64,000 nt of DNA from Mariniblastus sp. (GCA_022447555.1 JAKVBF010000002.1:124001-188000), one strand, 5' to 3'; shown: positions 45,153 through 54,544, numbered from the stretch's first letter. The notes: generated from the letters alone by a model not told the origin. Translations and numbers: made by a program.

Positions 45153-46211
45153 CTAAAGCGCCTCGCAAACAAGATCTCCTATTTCGGTGGTTGAAAAGCC
45201 CATCTTACCAGCCGATTGGCTCTTCATCTTGTTGCCCGTCACCGACTGAATGGCATTAAGAACCCGTTTGCCGGCAGCAGGCTTTCCCGAATGCTCCAAA
45301 AGCATCCCCATGGCTCCGATGGCAGCGATCGGGTTGATCACATCTTGTCCCGTGTACTTTGGAGCACTCCCCCCCATCGGTTCATACATACTCGTTCCAC
45401 CCGGATCCGGATTGATGTTGCCTCCCGCCGCAACCCCCATCCCACCTTGGATCATTGCGCCAAGATCCGTAATGATGTCACCGAACATATTGGTCGTGGC
45501 GATAACATCATAATATTCGGGATTTTTTACAAACCACATGCAACATGCGTCGACATGATTGTAATCTGCTTCGACGTCAGGATAGTCATCAGCGATTTCC
45601 TGAAACGTTCTCCAAATAAGATCATGACCAAACGTCAAAACGTTTGTTTTACCAACTAAAGTAAGGCGTTTCCCTTTGGGATTGTTGCGCTTTTGCGTGT
45701 ACTCAAAAGCCCAACGCAGCCAGCGCTCACAACCCTTGCGAGAATAAATTGCCGTTTGGGTTGCCACCTCGTCAGCCGTTCCCTTTTTTAAAAAACCACC
45801 GATTCCCGCATACAGATCTTCCGTATTTTCGCGAACCACGACAAAGTCAATATCTTCTGGACCTTTACCCGCTAAGGGTGTTTCGACGCCCGGATAAAGC
45901 TTCACTGGACGCAGATTGATGTACTGGTCAAGCTGGAACCTCAACGTCAGCAAAAGACCTTTTTCAATGACACCTGGTGCAACATCTGGATGCCCGACCG
46001 CGCCGAGATAGATCGAATCGTGCAATCTTAGCGTCTCAATCCCACCTTCGGGAATAATTTCCCCAGTCTCAAGATAACGTTCCCCACCCCAATCGAGATC
46101 GGTCAATTCGTAGGTGAAAGACTCATCCTGAGCGACAGCCGCTAAGACTTTCAACGCTTCGCGAGTCACTTCTGGACCCGTCCCGTCACCACCAATTACC
46201 GCGATTTTCAT
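45153..46211 (-). CDS. leuB: Isopropylmalate/isocitrate dehydrogenase family, probably LeuB
   Basis: The protein has 352 residues from the ATG at 46211; the 20 codons before it lack a start with a binding site, and MKIAVIGGDGTGPEV is the normal N-terminus of the family. Blocks include YLGAVGHPDVAPGVIEKGLLLTLRFQLDQYINLRPV, DFVVVRENTEDLYAGIGG, LVGKTNVLTFGHDLIWRTF, VDACCMWFVKNPEYYDVIATTNMFGDIITDLGAMIQGGMG and GGSAPKYTGQDVINPIAAIGAMGMLLEH. These hold the substrate arginines, metal aspartates and NAD site. The usual reaction is oxidative decarboxylation of 3-isopropylmalate in leucine synthesis. leuC and leuD are not nearby, so a homoisocitrate- or tartrate-type role cannot be excluded. Confidence 0.85.
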   Translation of the reverse strand: MKIAVIGGDGTGPEVTREALKVLAAVAQDESFTYELTDLDWGGERYLETGEIIPEGGIETLRLHDSIYLGAVGHPDVAPGVIEKGLLLTLRFQLDQYINLRPVKLYPGVETPLAGKGPEDIDFVVVRENTEDLYAGIGGFLKKGTADEVATQTAIYSRKGCERWLRWAFEYTQKRNNPKGKRLTLVGKTNVLTFGHDLIWRTFQEIADDYPDVEADYNHVDACCMWFVKNPEYYDVIATTNMFGDIITDLGAMIQGGMGVAAGGNINPDPGGTSMYEPMGGSAPKYTGQDVINPIAAIGAMGMLLEHSGKPAAGKRVLNAIQSVTGNKMKSQSAGKMGFSTTEIGDLVCEAL

Positions 46212-46780
46212 GGTATCTCGTTGTACATAATTTGTTGTTACCAAGTCAGATCCAATGAATAGGATACCCAACCTAAGAGGGCCGATTCTATCAATCGGAA
46301 TTTCGCATCACAAGCCGAGGAGTGCGACTCAATCGAATCAAGATGAGCAACGACGAAGCCGCTCTCTCTAACCTCACCACATCACGAAACGTTACCGCCG
46401 AATGATGCACCTAAACAGACTCACTAAGTCTTGGCACTACCAATCCGGTTAACCACATTCGTGCGTCAAATCACACAATCCACAGCATCCCATGCAGCTC
46501 AATTCCTAAAGCATGATCTAAGCAATGTTTCAGTGGTAACAGGGACACGGAGAAATATCGGCTTCAACCAAGTTGCTTCAGCAGGATCGGCGGTGACCGA
46601 AAAGAAGCCGTCCTGCCCTGGTAGCAACGCTTAAACCTCGAACGCACCCGAGCAAGAGCATATCTTCTCGTTACGGGCAACCGCTCTCTTTTACCTCACG
46701 AACGGTGTGATTCATTATCTTCCCTCCCAGAGTCAACGTTGCCAGACGTCCGTCGGCCAATTTGTCATCCGTATTTCAGG
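46212..46780. other. Gene-free stretch between leuB and the CotH gene
   Basis: No gene can be supported in these 569 bases. The longest frame, 46431-46634 on the plus strand, starts without a ribosome-binding site and reads like non-coding sequence. No tRNA-like cloverleaf or clear terminator is visible. The leuB promoter should lie near 46215-46320. Confidence 0.4.
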
Positions 46781-48172
46781 CTACTTTCGCCGCCCCAACG
46801 CACTCCCATCACTCTCCCCTGAAAGCTGTGTTTCGATCGACTGAATACGTCTTGAAACGAAGGGCTTGATACTAAGTATTTTCCTTCCGACGGCCTGGTT
46901 GAAACCCTCCGAGTCGCCTTCGATTCCCATAAGGAAGCCATCTAAATGTTCTGCCGGTTTGTGTCTCAGTGTCTCCCCATTCAACCAGAAGATCTTGTCG
47001 GATTTAGCCACGTAGGACGAGAGAACTTTTTTGAACTCTGCGATGCGGCCGAAGATCAGTTCTTCGGTGAACGCCTGCTGCATTAATTCTGCAAGCGCGG
47101 CCCGATAGAGTTTCGGAAAATCCTCCGTGCGGAAAAGTCGTTCCAACAGCTGACGGCGTCCCACCCACGGACGGTCAATGTCCCATCGAGCAAGAGTCTC
47201 AGCACCGCCAAACATGGTAAAGGTACCAAAGGCCTCGTTGACGTCCCAGGGTAGGATTCGCATCCTGCCATCCGCCTTGTCCATCACCAGATAGTAGTTA
47301 TGCGGCATCCCTACGAAGCTGTCGAGATTGGCCAAAATGGAGGTAGCTGCGAGATAACCCGCAAACTGCTTCAAGTCCATCCGCTCACCAATCTCTCTCT
47401 CGAACGCGGTTTCCGACCCGTTTTCAATCAACTTGAGCAGACTCGCGAACGCCCTCAGTTGCTCTATATTCTCTTCACCCGACTTGATGTTGTAGCTGTG
47501 ATAGGAATTCGGGTCGTCGTCGATGTAATATAAGTCTTCCACCTCTGGCTTCATCAACAAGCTATCTTTGGAATCCTTCCCGAGGTTATTTGCAAGGAAA
47601 CGCCGATCAACCTGTTCAACCAGAACGTAAATACCCAAAGGTATCGGCTCAGCGACGCCGCCAAGATTCAGAGTCACGTTGGCCCAGCCGACACCCGGGG
47701 TCGGCAGGCCCGCAGCGCGATACAACTCGTAACCAAGCTTCTCCTTCATAAAAGAAGGGTCCAAAAAGGAATTCGAGAGGTTTAACTTGGTTCGGCCGTG
47801 CAGCTTCTGGCCCTTGGTGAATCGATTGAGGTCAATTTTGAACGGCTTTTTTAAACGAGGTCCTGAGCCACGAAATGACGAATTGCCTTTGAAGCGAAGA
47901 CCAGCGTCTTCAAATGGCTGGCCATCGATCGTGATCTTCGCCCGACTGTAGCTGTAACGATTTTCATTACGTTGGTCACGTTCTCGCGATGGTTGCATGC
48001 CGTCCCACGCTTCGCGACTGACGTCGATCCGAATGTCCAGTACGTGATTATCGGAGAATACCGATTTCCAGAAAGGCGCGTCTAAAGAATCTTGAGCCGA
48101 GACATCAGAAACCGTATGAATGAGGGTACTGAGAACCATCATGCAAAACAAAGGCCCGGAGCTTTTCATCAT
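46781..48172 (-). CDS. Secreted CotH-kinase family protein
   Basis: The protein has 463 residues; the start is one of three consecutive start codons (GTG 48175, ATG 48172, ATG 48169), and GAGAT lies about 6 bases before the second. A signal peptide follows (LFCMMVLSTLIHTVSDVSAQ). The CotH fold is clear: ITIDGQPFEDAGLRFKGNSSFRGSG, KKPFKIDLNRF, KLNLSNSFLDPSFMKEKLGYELYRAAGLPTPGVGWANVTLN, IPLGIYVLVEQVDRRFL, and the metal-site blocks YLAATSILANLDSFVGMPHNYYLV and RMRILPWDVNEAFG. Known CotH kinases phosphorylate spore-coat proteins; secreted planctomycete members are uncharacterised. The leader in front of it (48176-48400) is gene-free. Confidence 0.92.
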   Translation of the reverse strand: MMKSSGPLFCMMVLSTLIHTVSDVSAQDSLDAPFWKSVFSDNHVLDIRIDVSREAWDGMQPSRERDQRNENRYSYSRAKITIDGQPFEDAGLRFKGNSSFRGSGPRLKKPFKIDLNRFTKGQKLHGRTKLNLSNSFLDPSFMKEKLGYELYRAAGLPTPGVGWANVTLNLGGVAEPIPLGIYVLVEQVDRRFLANNLGKDSKDSLLMKPEVEDLYYIDDDPNSYHSYNIKSGEENIEQLRAFASLLKLIENGSETAFEREIGERMDLKQFAGYLAATSILANLDSFVGMPHNYYLVMDKADGRMRILPWDVNEAFGTFTMFGGAETLARWDIDRPWVGRRQLLERLFRTEDFPKLYRAALAELMQQAFTEELIFGRIAEFKKVLSSYVAKSDKIFWLNGETLRHKPAEHLDGFLMGIEGDSEGFNQAVGRKILSIKPFVSRRIQSIETQLSGESDGSALGRRK

Positions 48173-48400
48173 CACTGTATCTCACTTCTTTTCGTCTAGG
48201 GTTGGCGGATTGGGTAACCATTTCCAGGTCGATACGGGCGGCATGCGATCCGATTTCTAAAATTCTATATATAAAAACGGCAGGATATTTCGCGAAAATC
48301 AAACCATCTGCACAGCGAAATCAAAAATTGGCTAACAACCAGCACAAGACCAAAGATTCCAAGAGAACCGTCTCATTACCGTGTTTCGCAGCCGATTTTT

Positions 48401-48700
48401 CTAGTTATCACTGAAGTCAAAGCTGACCTGAGCATCCATTGCCAGCGGGTTCTTTTTGTATTCCTGATAACAGCTTTGGCATAAATCAAAGCGACGATTT
48501 TGGTAGACATCCTCGCCTAATTCTTGGCAATCAGCATCTTCAAGACACTCTAGAACTTCTTCGATCTCCATCAAATGGTCGCCGTCATCATCTGGATCTA
48601 CCGAATCAATGGTTGCCTGAACCTCGATCCGTACAATATAGCGAATGTCTTCCTTTGAATCGATCCTTCGCTGACACCGATCGCAAGAATAATGAATCAT
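48401..48700 (-). CDS. Small cysteine-rich putative zinc-binding protein
   Basis: The protein has 99 residues from the ATG at 48700, with AAGGA 6 bases upstream; another ATG two codons earlier directly abuts that site. CDRCQRR near the start and CQSCYQEYKKNP near the end form two CxxC pairs that could bind one zinc ion. Between them is a long acidic segment (IDSVDPDDDGDHLMEIEEVLECLEDADCQELGED). No signal peptide is present, so it is probably cytoplasmic. I recall similar short proteins in planctomycetes but no function. It is divergent from the HNH gene at 49152. Confidence 0.7.
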   Translation of the reverse strand: MIHYSCDRCQRRIDSKEDIRYIVRIEVQATIDSVDPDDDGDHLMEIEEVLECLEDADCQELGEDVYQNRRFDLCQSCYQEYKKNPLAMDAQVSFDFSDN

Positions 48701-48706
48701 GGTCAT

Positions 48707-49151
48707 TCCTTAATCCATGGTTACATCGTTCATTTCGTTCAACCCAAACAAAATGTTGCCGTTATGGTAGTAGTTGCCAAGCTCGATGCAACCAAAAAAC
48801 CACGGATTTTATAAATTGCCTCGCGACAATTTATATGCCGTCAGCAGGTGGCAAAGATATGCCAACACACCAGACTTAATGAATAAGAAGTAAAGAGCGG
48901 TGAACTCCAAAACGCGAATCATTTTCGAATCGGTTTAATAACTAACGATTATCTCAGATAAGCCTTACCGTATTTTCATTCAGGGGATGGTCGACCAACG
49001 GATGGTTCGGTTAAAATTAAAAACGGTCGTAAGAATCTGTTAAACTCGGGATTCACACGTTTGCCAGACCTGACACCTCGCTCGAGTGCCCGGTAATCTG
49101 CCAAGCGTTCACTGGGGGCCGTCTCAATCGGTTCTGATGGAGAGACTTTGA
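48707..49151. other. Gene-free stretch with a 9-bp inverted repeat
   Basis: No gene can be supported here. The arms tataaattg (48810-48818) and caatttata (48827-48835) pair perfectly across an 8-base loop; no T-run follows on either strand, so its role is open. Frames seen in this region on either strand have no convincing start. The promoters for the minus-strand zinc-binding gene and the HNH gene should lie here. Confidence 0.45.
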
Positions 49152-49793
49152 ATGGAGCAAAGTCGGACACAATCAAGTTTGGATGGAAGTGTCCTTGTTC
49201 TGAATCGCTCTTATATGGCGGTGCACGTAATTTCAGTGCGCCGTGCCATGGTGCAGCTCTATCGGGACATCGCCGAAGTCATCCACGTCGAAGACGGGCA
49301 TTATTACAACTACGACTTTGAGGCGTGGTTGGAAATGAGTGAATTCTTAGCTGCTGATGAGGAACAGACGCAACCTCATGAAGAATGGATTCAGAGTGTC
49401 AACTTTTCGATCCTCGTACCGCGTATCATCCGGTTGAATTCATACAACCAAGTTCCCAGATTGACCTTGCGATTTAATCGTCGCAATCTCTTTGCACGCG
49501 ACCAAAACACATGTCAATATTGCGGTCGGCAATTGACAGCCCGAGAGCTCAGCTTCGACCACGTGATCCCCCGCTGCCGTGACGGAAAAACGACGTGGGA
49601 AAACGTCGTCTGCTGCTGCCTGAATTGCAACAGCAAGAAAGGTGACCAACTCTTGGCCGATGCGGGAATGCGCCTCATCCAGAAGCCCAAACGCCCCCAG
49701 CAGAGCCCTATTCTGAAGGTCAAACTGGACAACCCGAAATACGAAGTCTGGCGGACTTTTTTGAAAGGTCGCTCGTTAAGCCTGGATGCTTGA
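49152..49793 (+). CDS. HNH endonuclease family protein
   Basis: The protein has 213 residues. The N-terminal half (VLVLNRSYMAVHVISVRRAMVQLYRD, then EVIHVEDGHYYNYDFEAWLEMSEF) is the extra domain seen in many bacterial housekeeping-type HNH proteins. The C-terminal HNH domain has CQYCGRQL, the metal and catalytic block SFDHVIPRCRDGKTTWENVVCCCLNCNSKKGD, so the His, Asn and both CxxC pairs are intact. Such proteins cut or process DNA, but the cellular role of this group is unclear. Start ATG at 49152 with GAGAG about 6 bases before it. It is convergent with fdxA. Confidence 0.9.
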   Translation: MEQSRTQSSLDGSVLVLNRSYMAVHVISVRRAMVQLYRDIAEVIHVEDGHYYNYDFEAWLEMSEFLAADEEQTQPHEEWIQSVNFSILVPRIIRLNSYNQVPRLTLRFNRRNLFARDQNTCQYCGRQLTARELSFDHVIPRCRDGKTTWENVVCCCLNCNSKKGDQLLADAGMRLIQKPKRPQQSPILKVKLDNPKYEVWRTFLKGRSLSLDA

Positions 49794-49878
49794 GATTGGA
49801 TACTTTACCGCCAGTTCCTTCTCCCTCGTGTCAGACCGCTCATTCATGGCCGCTCTCTACACCGCCACGTTTCCAATC

Positions 49879-49912
49879 GCGCAAAAATAAAGCCACCTTC
49901 AAAGGTGGCTTT
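49879..49912 (-). terminator. Rho-independent terminator for fdxA
   Basis: The arms aaagccacct (49889-49898) and aggtggcttt (49903-49912) pair over 10 bases with a tcaa loop. Read on the minus strand the hairpin is followed by TTATTTTT (49881-49888), the U-run expected for a gene ending at 49947. The plus strand has no T-run, so it should end only the minus-strand transcript. Confidence 0.85.
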
Positions 49913-49946
49913 CAGTTAATCATCGGCAGAGCCGGAGGCAATCCAT

Positions 49947-50228
49947 CTAGCTCTCGTCAACCAGAGGATCTTTACGTTCCGATATATTTTCCAGTTCCGG
50001 AGCCTTATCTGCATTGAGCTGAATGAAGCTCTGCCATTCTTCCGGAACGTCATCTTCGTGAAAGATCGCCTCGACGGGACACTCCGGCACGCAGGCTTCG
50101 CAATCGATGCATTCGTCGGGGTTGATATACAACATCTTTTCCCCTTCGTAAAAACACTCTACAGGGCATACGACTACACAATCCGTGTAACGACAACCAT
50201 CACATGGCTTGGTTACAACATGCGTCAT
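49947..50228 (-). CDS. fdxA: Seven-iron type ferredoxin
   Basis: The protein has 93 residues. Two iron-sulfur clusters are encoded by [18 protein letters not shown] (a 3Fe-4S type spacing with its remote proline) and [16 protein letters not shown] (4Fe-4S). The tail from [29 protein letters not shown] is the normal C-terminus of FdxA. GGAGG lies 7 bases before the ATG, a strong binding site that suggests high expression. It carries electrons in the cytoplasm. A terminator follows at 49879-49912. No redox partner gene is adjacent. Confidence 0.95.
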   Translation of the reverse strand: MTHVVTKPCDGCRYTDCVVVCPVECFYEGEKMLYINPDECIDCEACVPECPVEAIFHEDDVPEEWQSFIQLNADKAPELENISERKDPLVDES

Positions 50229-50482
50229 TTCAAATCCTCCTATCGACGGATAATCGAGGGCTGCCAGCCCATCGTAAAATTTCTATCTTCTTATCGGCTT
50301 TTCGTCCTCGAATCATTGAGGAAAAGCTTGAAACCCGATGTTTAGAATAGTAGTGACGGAACATTTTGTGTCAAGTAAAACGGCATTAATCAGTCCGAAC
50401 GGCAGACCTGAATCGGCGGGATCGTTGATGAGATCAATTTTCACAACAAAACATGTGACAATCAAAACCTCCTAAAAAACAG

Positions 50483-51574
50483 CTATCTTAGATAGCGAGC
50501 TGTCGGATCCATCTGGTCCACGTACCAACTCTGAGAGGAACTACGCCCAGGATCGCGCGCGGTTCCAACCTCGGGAACCAATTGACGCGTGGACAGGTCG
50601 GTTGAAACGCCCCCAACCTCTGCCAGATTGATCGCGGAAACATCACCGGGGCTGGGCATCAACCACAACCGAGAACGATCGCCATAAATTGAATTCACTC
50701 GGTAACTATTAGCATTGATCACCAACTTTGTCGTTTCACCGCTCGATTGTCTGACATACAACTCAATCCGCTTCGGCAAGCTGACCCCGGAGTCGGAATC
50801 GTATTCCTGATTTTTAGAATTCACATAAGCAATCAACTGATTTGACTTATCGTAAAACGCCTGTTGCGTGACAAAACCTCGAGTCGAATCAATCACACAA
50901 ACCCGCTTGGTGGGCCCTTGCGGAGTCATGATCGTTGAGCGGATTTCGATTTGCTTGTCGGGGCGAACGAACGGTTCGGCGTGTTGATCGGTGGGAGAAA
51001 ATTCTACAAAGCCCAGTGCGTCAATGATCCACTGAGGCTCCAAGGGTAACATTTGTCTCATTTTGCTTGATTGGTATTCTGAATGGCGAGCAAAATAAAT
51101 CGCGCTCGGATTATTTGGGGTAGCCACTTTGGACCAAACCCAAAACACCTCCGTATTACTACCCACGTCAATTCCCATATCGGTCATGCCCATTACGCCC
51201 GCCTTCAGTCTCAAACTGTCGGGACGCTCAATCGCCAAGGTCCCTCGCAAGCTCGGCATTCCATCCATCGAAACCTTCACATCTGCCTCAATCTGCGTGG
51301 CTCGATCGGACTGGGTTTGCAAGTGTTGCATCAAGTCAAATTTATTGGGAGCCGTTTGAAATGCAACGGGAACAGAAGTAGGAGCTCGAAATCGCTGAAA
51401 TACCTGACAGCCCGATTGGGAGAGAAAGAAGGCAGCGCATCCTATCAACAAACAGCATCGAAAGTGTCTTGCCCGCACCTCCGAATTAGACGGTTTGAGT
51501 ACATCGAGCGAATTCGCATAGCGCTCTGGAGCGTGGGATTCAGACTTTTGATGAAGGAAGCTTCGACTCATCAT
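50483..51574 (-). CDS. LolA-like / DUF4292-type outer membrane lipoprotein
   Basis: The protein has 363 residues. A long N-terminal part leads into a signal with LIGCAAFFLSQSGC; the final cysteine (about residue 56) is a lipobox position, so it should be lipid-anchored. The mature region (NKFDLMQHLQTQSDRATQIEADVKVSMDG, then LRGTLAIERPDSLRLKAGVMGMTDMGIDVGSN) resembles the incomplete beta-barrel of LolA/LolB and DUF4292 proteins that handle lipids or lipoproteins. The C-terminus (VDQMDPTARYLR) is polar. Its ATG overlaps the stop of the upstream gene by four bases, so the two are translationally coupled. The unusually long segment before the lipobox suggests that the true start may be internal. 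Confidence 0.75.
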   Translation of the reverse strand: MMSRSFLHQKSESHAPERYANSLDVLKPSNSEVRARHFRCCLLIGCAAFFLSQSGCQVFQRFRAPTSVPVAFQTAPNKFDLMQHLQTQSDRATQIEADVKVSMDGMPSLRGTLAIERPDSLRLKAGVMGMTDMGIDVGSNTEVFWVWSKVATPNNPSAIYFARHSEYQSSKMRQMLPLEPQWIIDALGFVEFSPTDQHAEPFVRPDKQIEIRSTIMTPQGPTKRVCVIDSTRGFVTQQAFYDKSNQLIAYVNSKNQEYDSDSGVSLPKRIELYVRQSSGETTKLVINANSYRVNSIYGDRSRLWLMPSPGDVSAINLAEVGGVSTDLSTRQLVPEVGTARDPGRSSSQSWYVDQMDPTARYLR

Positions 51575-52083
51575 TCGTCCCCTCCATCGACGTCCACTTG
51601 CCGATGATCCGTAAACAGTTTCTGCTCCAGCTCGCCCTGAATGATCAATAATTGTTCGGACGTCAAATCTGGCACCCCAATTTCGTAGTTCTTTTTTTGC
51701 GCAGAATCAATCAGCACCATCCGTGGACCTTGATCTCCTTCAGTATTATCAACCAATCTTAAAATTCTTTTCCTGACCAACAATAAACCCATTACGTATT
51801 GCATATCGCCTGATGCTGGCTGTTCCATCAAATGCTCAAAGTAAGCAAGTAGAACATTGCGGGGCGCCCAATAGACACGCCCTTTATCTAAATCGGGAAC
51901 TCGTGACTTCCACCAACCTACACACTCTTCCGGTGGCTCATTCCATTCCTCGAGACCAAAATCGAGCCGCTCGAGGTCATCCTCACGCTGAAGTAACGCG
52001 GAAACGTATTCCTCACCTGTTACAAAATCACGTCCCGTGACGGAACATTTTCGGTTTGACTTTTTGAAATCAAAGCTGGACAA
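51571..52083 (-). CDS. Cytoplasmic protein of unknown function, coupled to the lipoprotein
   Basis: The protein has 170 residues starting at TTG 52083 with no strong binding site. The N-terminus KKSNRKCSVTGRDFVTGEEYVSALLQ has one CxxxG-type pattern but only a single cysteine, so no zinc finger. EWNEPPEECVGWWKSRVPD and QYVMGLLLVRKRILRLVDN are the most structured parts; the rest is charged. No signal peptide or membrane helix is seen. It overlaps the LolA-like lipoprotein gene by four bases; the pair is probably always made together. I recall similar pairs in planctomycetes but no function. Confidence 0.65.
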   Translation of the reverse strand: MSSFDFKKSNRKCSVTGRDFVTGEEYVSALLQREDDLERLDFGLEEWNEPPEECVGWWKSRVPDLDKGRVYWAPRNVLLAYFEHLMEQPASGDMQYVMGLLLVRKRILRLVDNTEGDQGPRMVLIDSAQKKNYEIGVPDLTSEQLLIIQGELEQKLFTDHRQVDVDGGDE

Positions 52084-52614
52084 GTAACTGGCTCAAATGG
52101 AGCATGGAACGGGAAAAAGATGGCGGGGAATACTAGAGCATCAGCGGGTGAGCTTCAAGGCGGAATTAAGCGTTAACAAGCGGCCCGCTCAGAAGAAGAG
52201 TGCTAGCCCCTGAGCGGTCGTTGGCGATGGCATGGTAATTGAGTGGTAAACCTTTAGTTCGACTAAAAAACAGATCTATCCACGTTAAAACGTGCATAAA
52301 AAGCCGCACCACCAAACTCAAGAAGGACGGATCTATGGTCGATTCCCAGATCATTCCAGCTTCCGCCGGTCTCAAAACACTGGTAACCCGATAGGCAGCC
52401 TGTTCCCATTGCCAGCCACGCCGAAGGCCTCCGTTTAAGCCAATCTGTCAGAAATTCAATATCCACCGATTTTCTGGCCGAACATCTGTTACGAGCGTAA
52501 CCCCTCTTTGGTGGAAACGGGCCGTTTCCTTCTTGAGACTGAGCGATCGGTTTTGACAATGCCGATTTTCATTAAGAGTGTATTTACGATAACCACACCC
52601 ACAAAGTTCCTCCC
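52084..52614. other. Gene-free stretch before the SecA-like gene
   Basis: No gene is supported in these 531 bases; minus-strand frames at 52166-52375 and 52263-52559 have no recognisable protein pattern. Two dyads are visible: ccgctcag (52185-52192) with ctgagcgg (52210-52217) across 17 bases, and cacgttaaaacgtg (52281-52294), a 6+6 palindrome with a 2-base centre. The second has the form of a protein-binding operator and lies about 320 bases before the SecA-like start. Confidence 0.45.
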
Positions 52615-54498
52615 GTGAATCTAAACACTTTTCTCAGCGACGTCGAACGTCATGCAACCGGCTACCGAGCCTTGGAGAATCCCGAGTTGCGAAAAATGGC
52701 ATTGGAGTTGTCATACGAGGCGAAACAGACTGAGACCCAATCGTCGCATTTCATGGCAAAATCGTTTGCACTTGTCAAAGCGACGGCCGAGCGATTTTTA
52801 GAAATGAGCCACTACCCGGTTCAACTGCAGGGCGGACGTGCCATGTGCCAGGGGCATGTCGCAGAAATGCGGACCGGTGAGGGTAAAACATTAACAGCTA
52901 CGCTTCCTCTTTTTTTCCACGCCTTAAAGGGAAAAGGCGCGCTGTTGGCAACCGCCAATGATTATTTGGCCAAGCGCGATGCCCAATGGATGCAACCGGT
53001 TTACGAATCACTCGGCTTGACCACCGGTGTAGTGCAATCAGAAATGTCACGGTCCCAACGTCGAGCGGCCTATCGATGCGACATCACTTATGGAACCATG
53101 AAGGAGTTCGGTTTCGACTTCCTCCGCGACCATTCCTTTGAACGCGAGCGAAAACAAAATCAACTATATTTCGGCTCCGGGCAGGCAGGCGGCACCCAAC
53201 CGTCGGCTGAGCATCAACCCGTTCATCGCACTCCCCATTTCCTGCTCATTGACGAAGCTGACAGCATCTTAATCGACGATGCCCGAACGCCGCTCATTAT
53301 CAGCTCTGCTGAGGATGATGTGACCCATGATCAACAGCGAATGCTCTATCAATGGTCAGCGAAAAGTGTCTCTCATTTTGAAGAAGATCAAGAATACTGG
53401 TATGACAAAGAGCGTAAAAAAGTTGATCTAACACCCGATGGCACCGCTCGGGTCAGAGAATTAGCCAAACCCCAAATTCTCGATGGCGTCGGGCTACCGG
53501 AAATGTATGACTTTGTGGAACGTGCCATTCAGGTTGCACGAGACTATCAACGGAATCGAGACTACGTTGTTCGAGACGGTGAAATTGTGATTGTCGATGA
53601 GTCGACGGGAAGGATTTCTGAAGGCCGTCGTTGGAGTCGTGGAATCCATCAAGCCATTGAAGCCGCAGAAACCGTAGACATCACGATGGACACGAATACC
53701 TCTGCAAAAATCACGGTCCAGTCGTTCGTGAGTCGCTACCCCCTGATTGCAGGCATGACGGGAACGGCCGCCAGCGCCACAAAGGAATTCAAAAAAATCT
53801 ACCAAATGCCTGTCACCATCATTCCACCGAACAGGCCGAGTCAAAAAATTGAGTTGCCGGTCATTTACCGAAAAACAGAAGATGAGAAATGGGCGGCGGT
53901 CGTGGAAGAGATCATCGAAATTCATACGACCCAGCGGCCGATTCTGGTCGGCACTCGGTCCATTGCAAAATCCGAGGTGCTTTCGGAGCTGCTTCATCGA
54001 GCAGGCGTTACGCATGCTGTCCTCAATGCGCGCCAAATTGAACGAGAGGCGGAGATCATCTCATCGGCTGGAGAACATGGTCGTGTGACCGTCGCCACTA
54101 ATATGGCGGGGCGCGGAACGGACATAAAAATTGACGAGCGTGTTAAGGCATCCGGTGGCTTGCACGTCATTTGCACCGAGATGCACGAGTCTGCCCGTGT
54201 GGACCTACAACTCTTTGGTCGTTGTGGCAGGCAAGGAGATCCGGGTTCATTCAGGCAATATGTCTCGGGAGAAGATTCATTACTGGATTCAGCGTACGGC
54301 CGAAAACCGGCGGAAAGATACCGCACAATCGGAAAAATCCGTTCAGACCGATGGTGGATTGAACTGTTCCGAAAAGCTCAGAAAAAGCTTGAGAATCAGC
54401 ATTATCGGGCGCGCAAAATACTCATGTACAACGAGAAGCAACTCGCCAAGTCTCACATCGAGATGGGACTTGATCCAATCTTAGACGTCTACGACTAA
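52615..54498 (+). CDS. SecA-like ATPase lacking the C-terminal third
   Basis: The protein has 627 residues, against roughly 830-1000 for standard SecA. The start is GTG 52615. Both motor domains are present: MRTGEGKT (85-92), the DEAD box LIDEADS (Asp213-Asp216), the preprotein-crosslinking region from about 217, PLIAGMTGTA (377-386), TNMAGRGTDI (495-504) and GRCGRQGDPG (535-544). It ends 80 residues later within the first helix of the helical scaffold (KAQKKLENQHYRARK), so the helical wing, the rest of the scaffold and the zinc-binding tail are absent. No remains of them are visible after the stop. It is followed by two HlyD-type membrane genes on the same strand, suggesting a special export role. 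It could also be a SecA2-type protein. Confidence 0.88.
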   Translation: MNLNTFLSDVERHATGYRALENPELRKMALELSYEAKQTETQSSHFMAKSFALVKATAERFLEMSHYPVQLQGGRAMCQGHVAEMRTGEGKTLTATLPLFFHALKGKGALLATANDYLAKRDAQWMQPVYESLGLTTGVVQSEMSRSQRRAAYRCDITYGTMKEFGFDFLRDHSFERERKQNQLYFGSGQAGGTQPSAEHQPVHRTPHFLLIDEADSILIDDARTPLIISSAEDDVTHDQQRMLYQWSAKSVSHFEEDQEYWYDKERKKVDLTPDGTARVRELAKPQILDGVGLPEMYDFVERAIQVARDYQRNRDYVVRDGEIVIVDESTGRISEGRRWSRGIHQAIEAAETVDITMDTNTSAKITVQSFVSRYPLIAGMTGTAASATKEFKKIYQMPVTIIPPNRPSQKIELPVIYRKTEDEKWAAVVEEIIEIHTTQRPILVGTRSIAKSEVLSELLHRAGVTHAVLNARQIEREAEIISSAGEHGRVTVATNMAGRGTDIKIDERVKASGGLHVICTEMHESARVDLQLFGRCGRQGDPGSFRQYVSGEDSLLDSAYGRKPAERYRTIGKIRSDRWWIELFRKAQKKLENQHYRARKILMYNEKQLAKSHIEMGLDPILDVYD

Positions 54499-54544
54499 CC
54501 ACTCTTATTCGGCTGTTGCTTGTCAGAGCCGTTGAAGAACCTAA

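Noticed and set aside
48439-48879. 146-codon plus-strand frame
   Set aside because: Most of it is antisense to the small cysteine-rich gene, whose CxxC pairs and start site look real.
51083-51607. 174-codon plus-strand frame
   Set aside because: It lies entirely antisense to the LolA-like lipoprotein gene, which has a lipobox and a coupled partner.
53494-54036. 180-codon minus-strand frame
   Set aside because: It is antisense to conserved motor motifs of the SecA-like gene.
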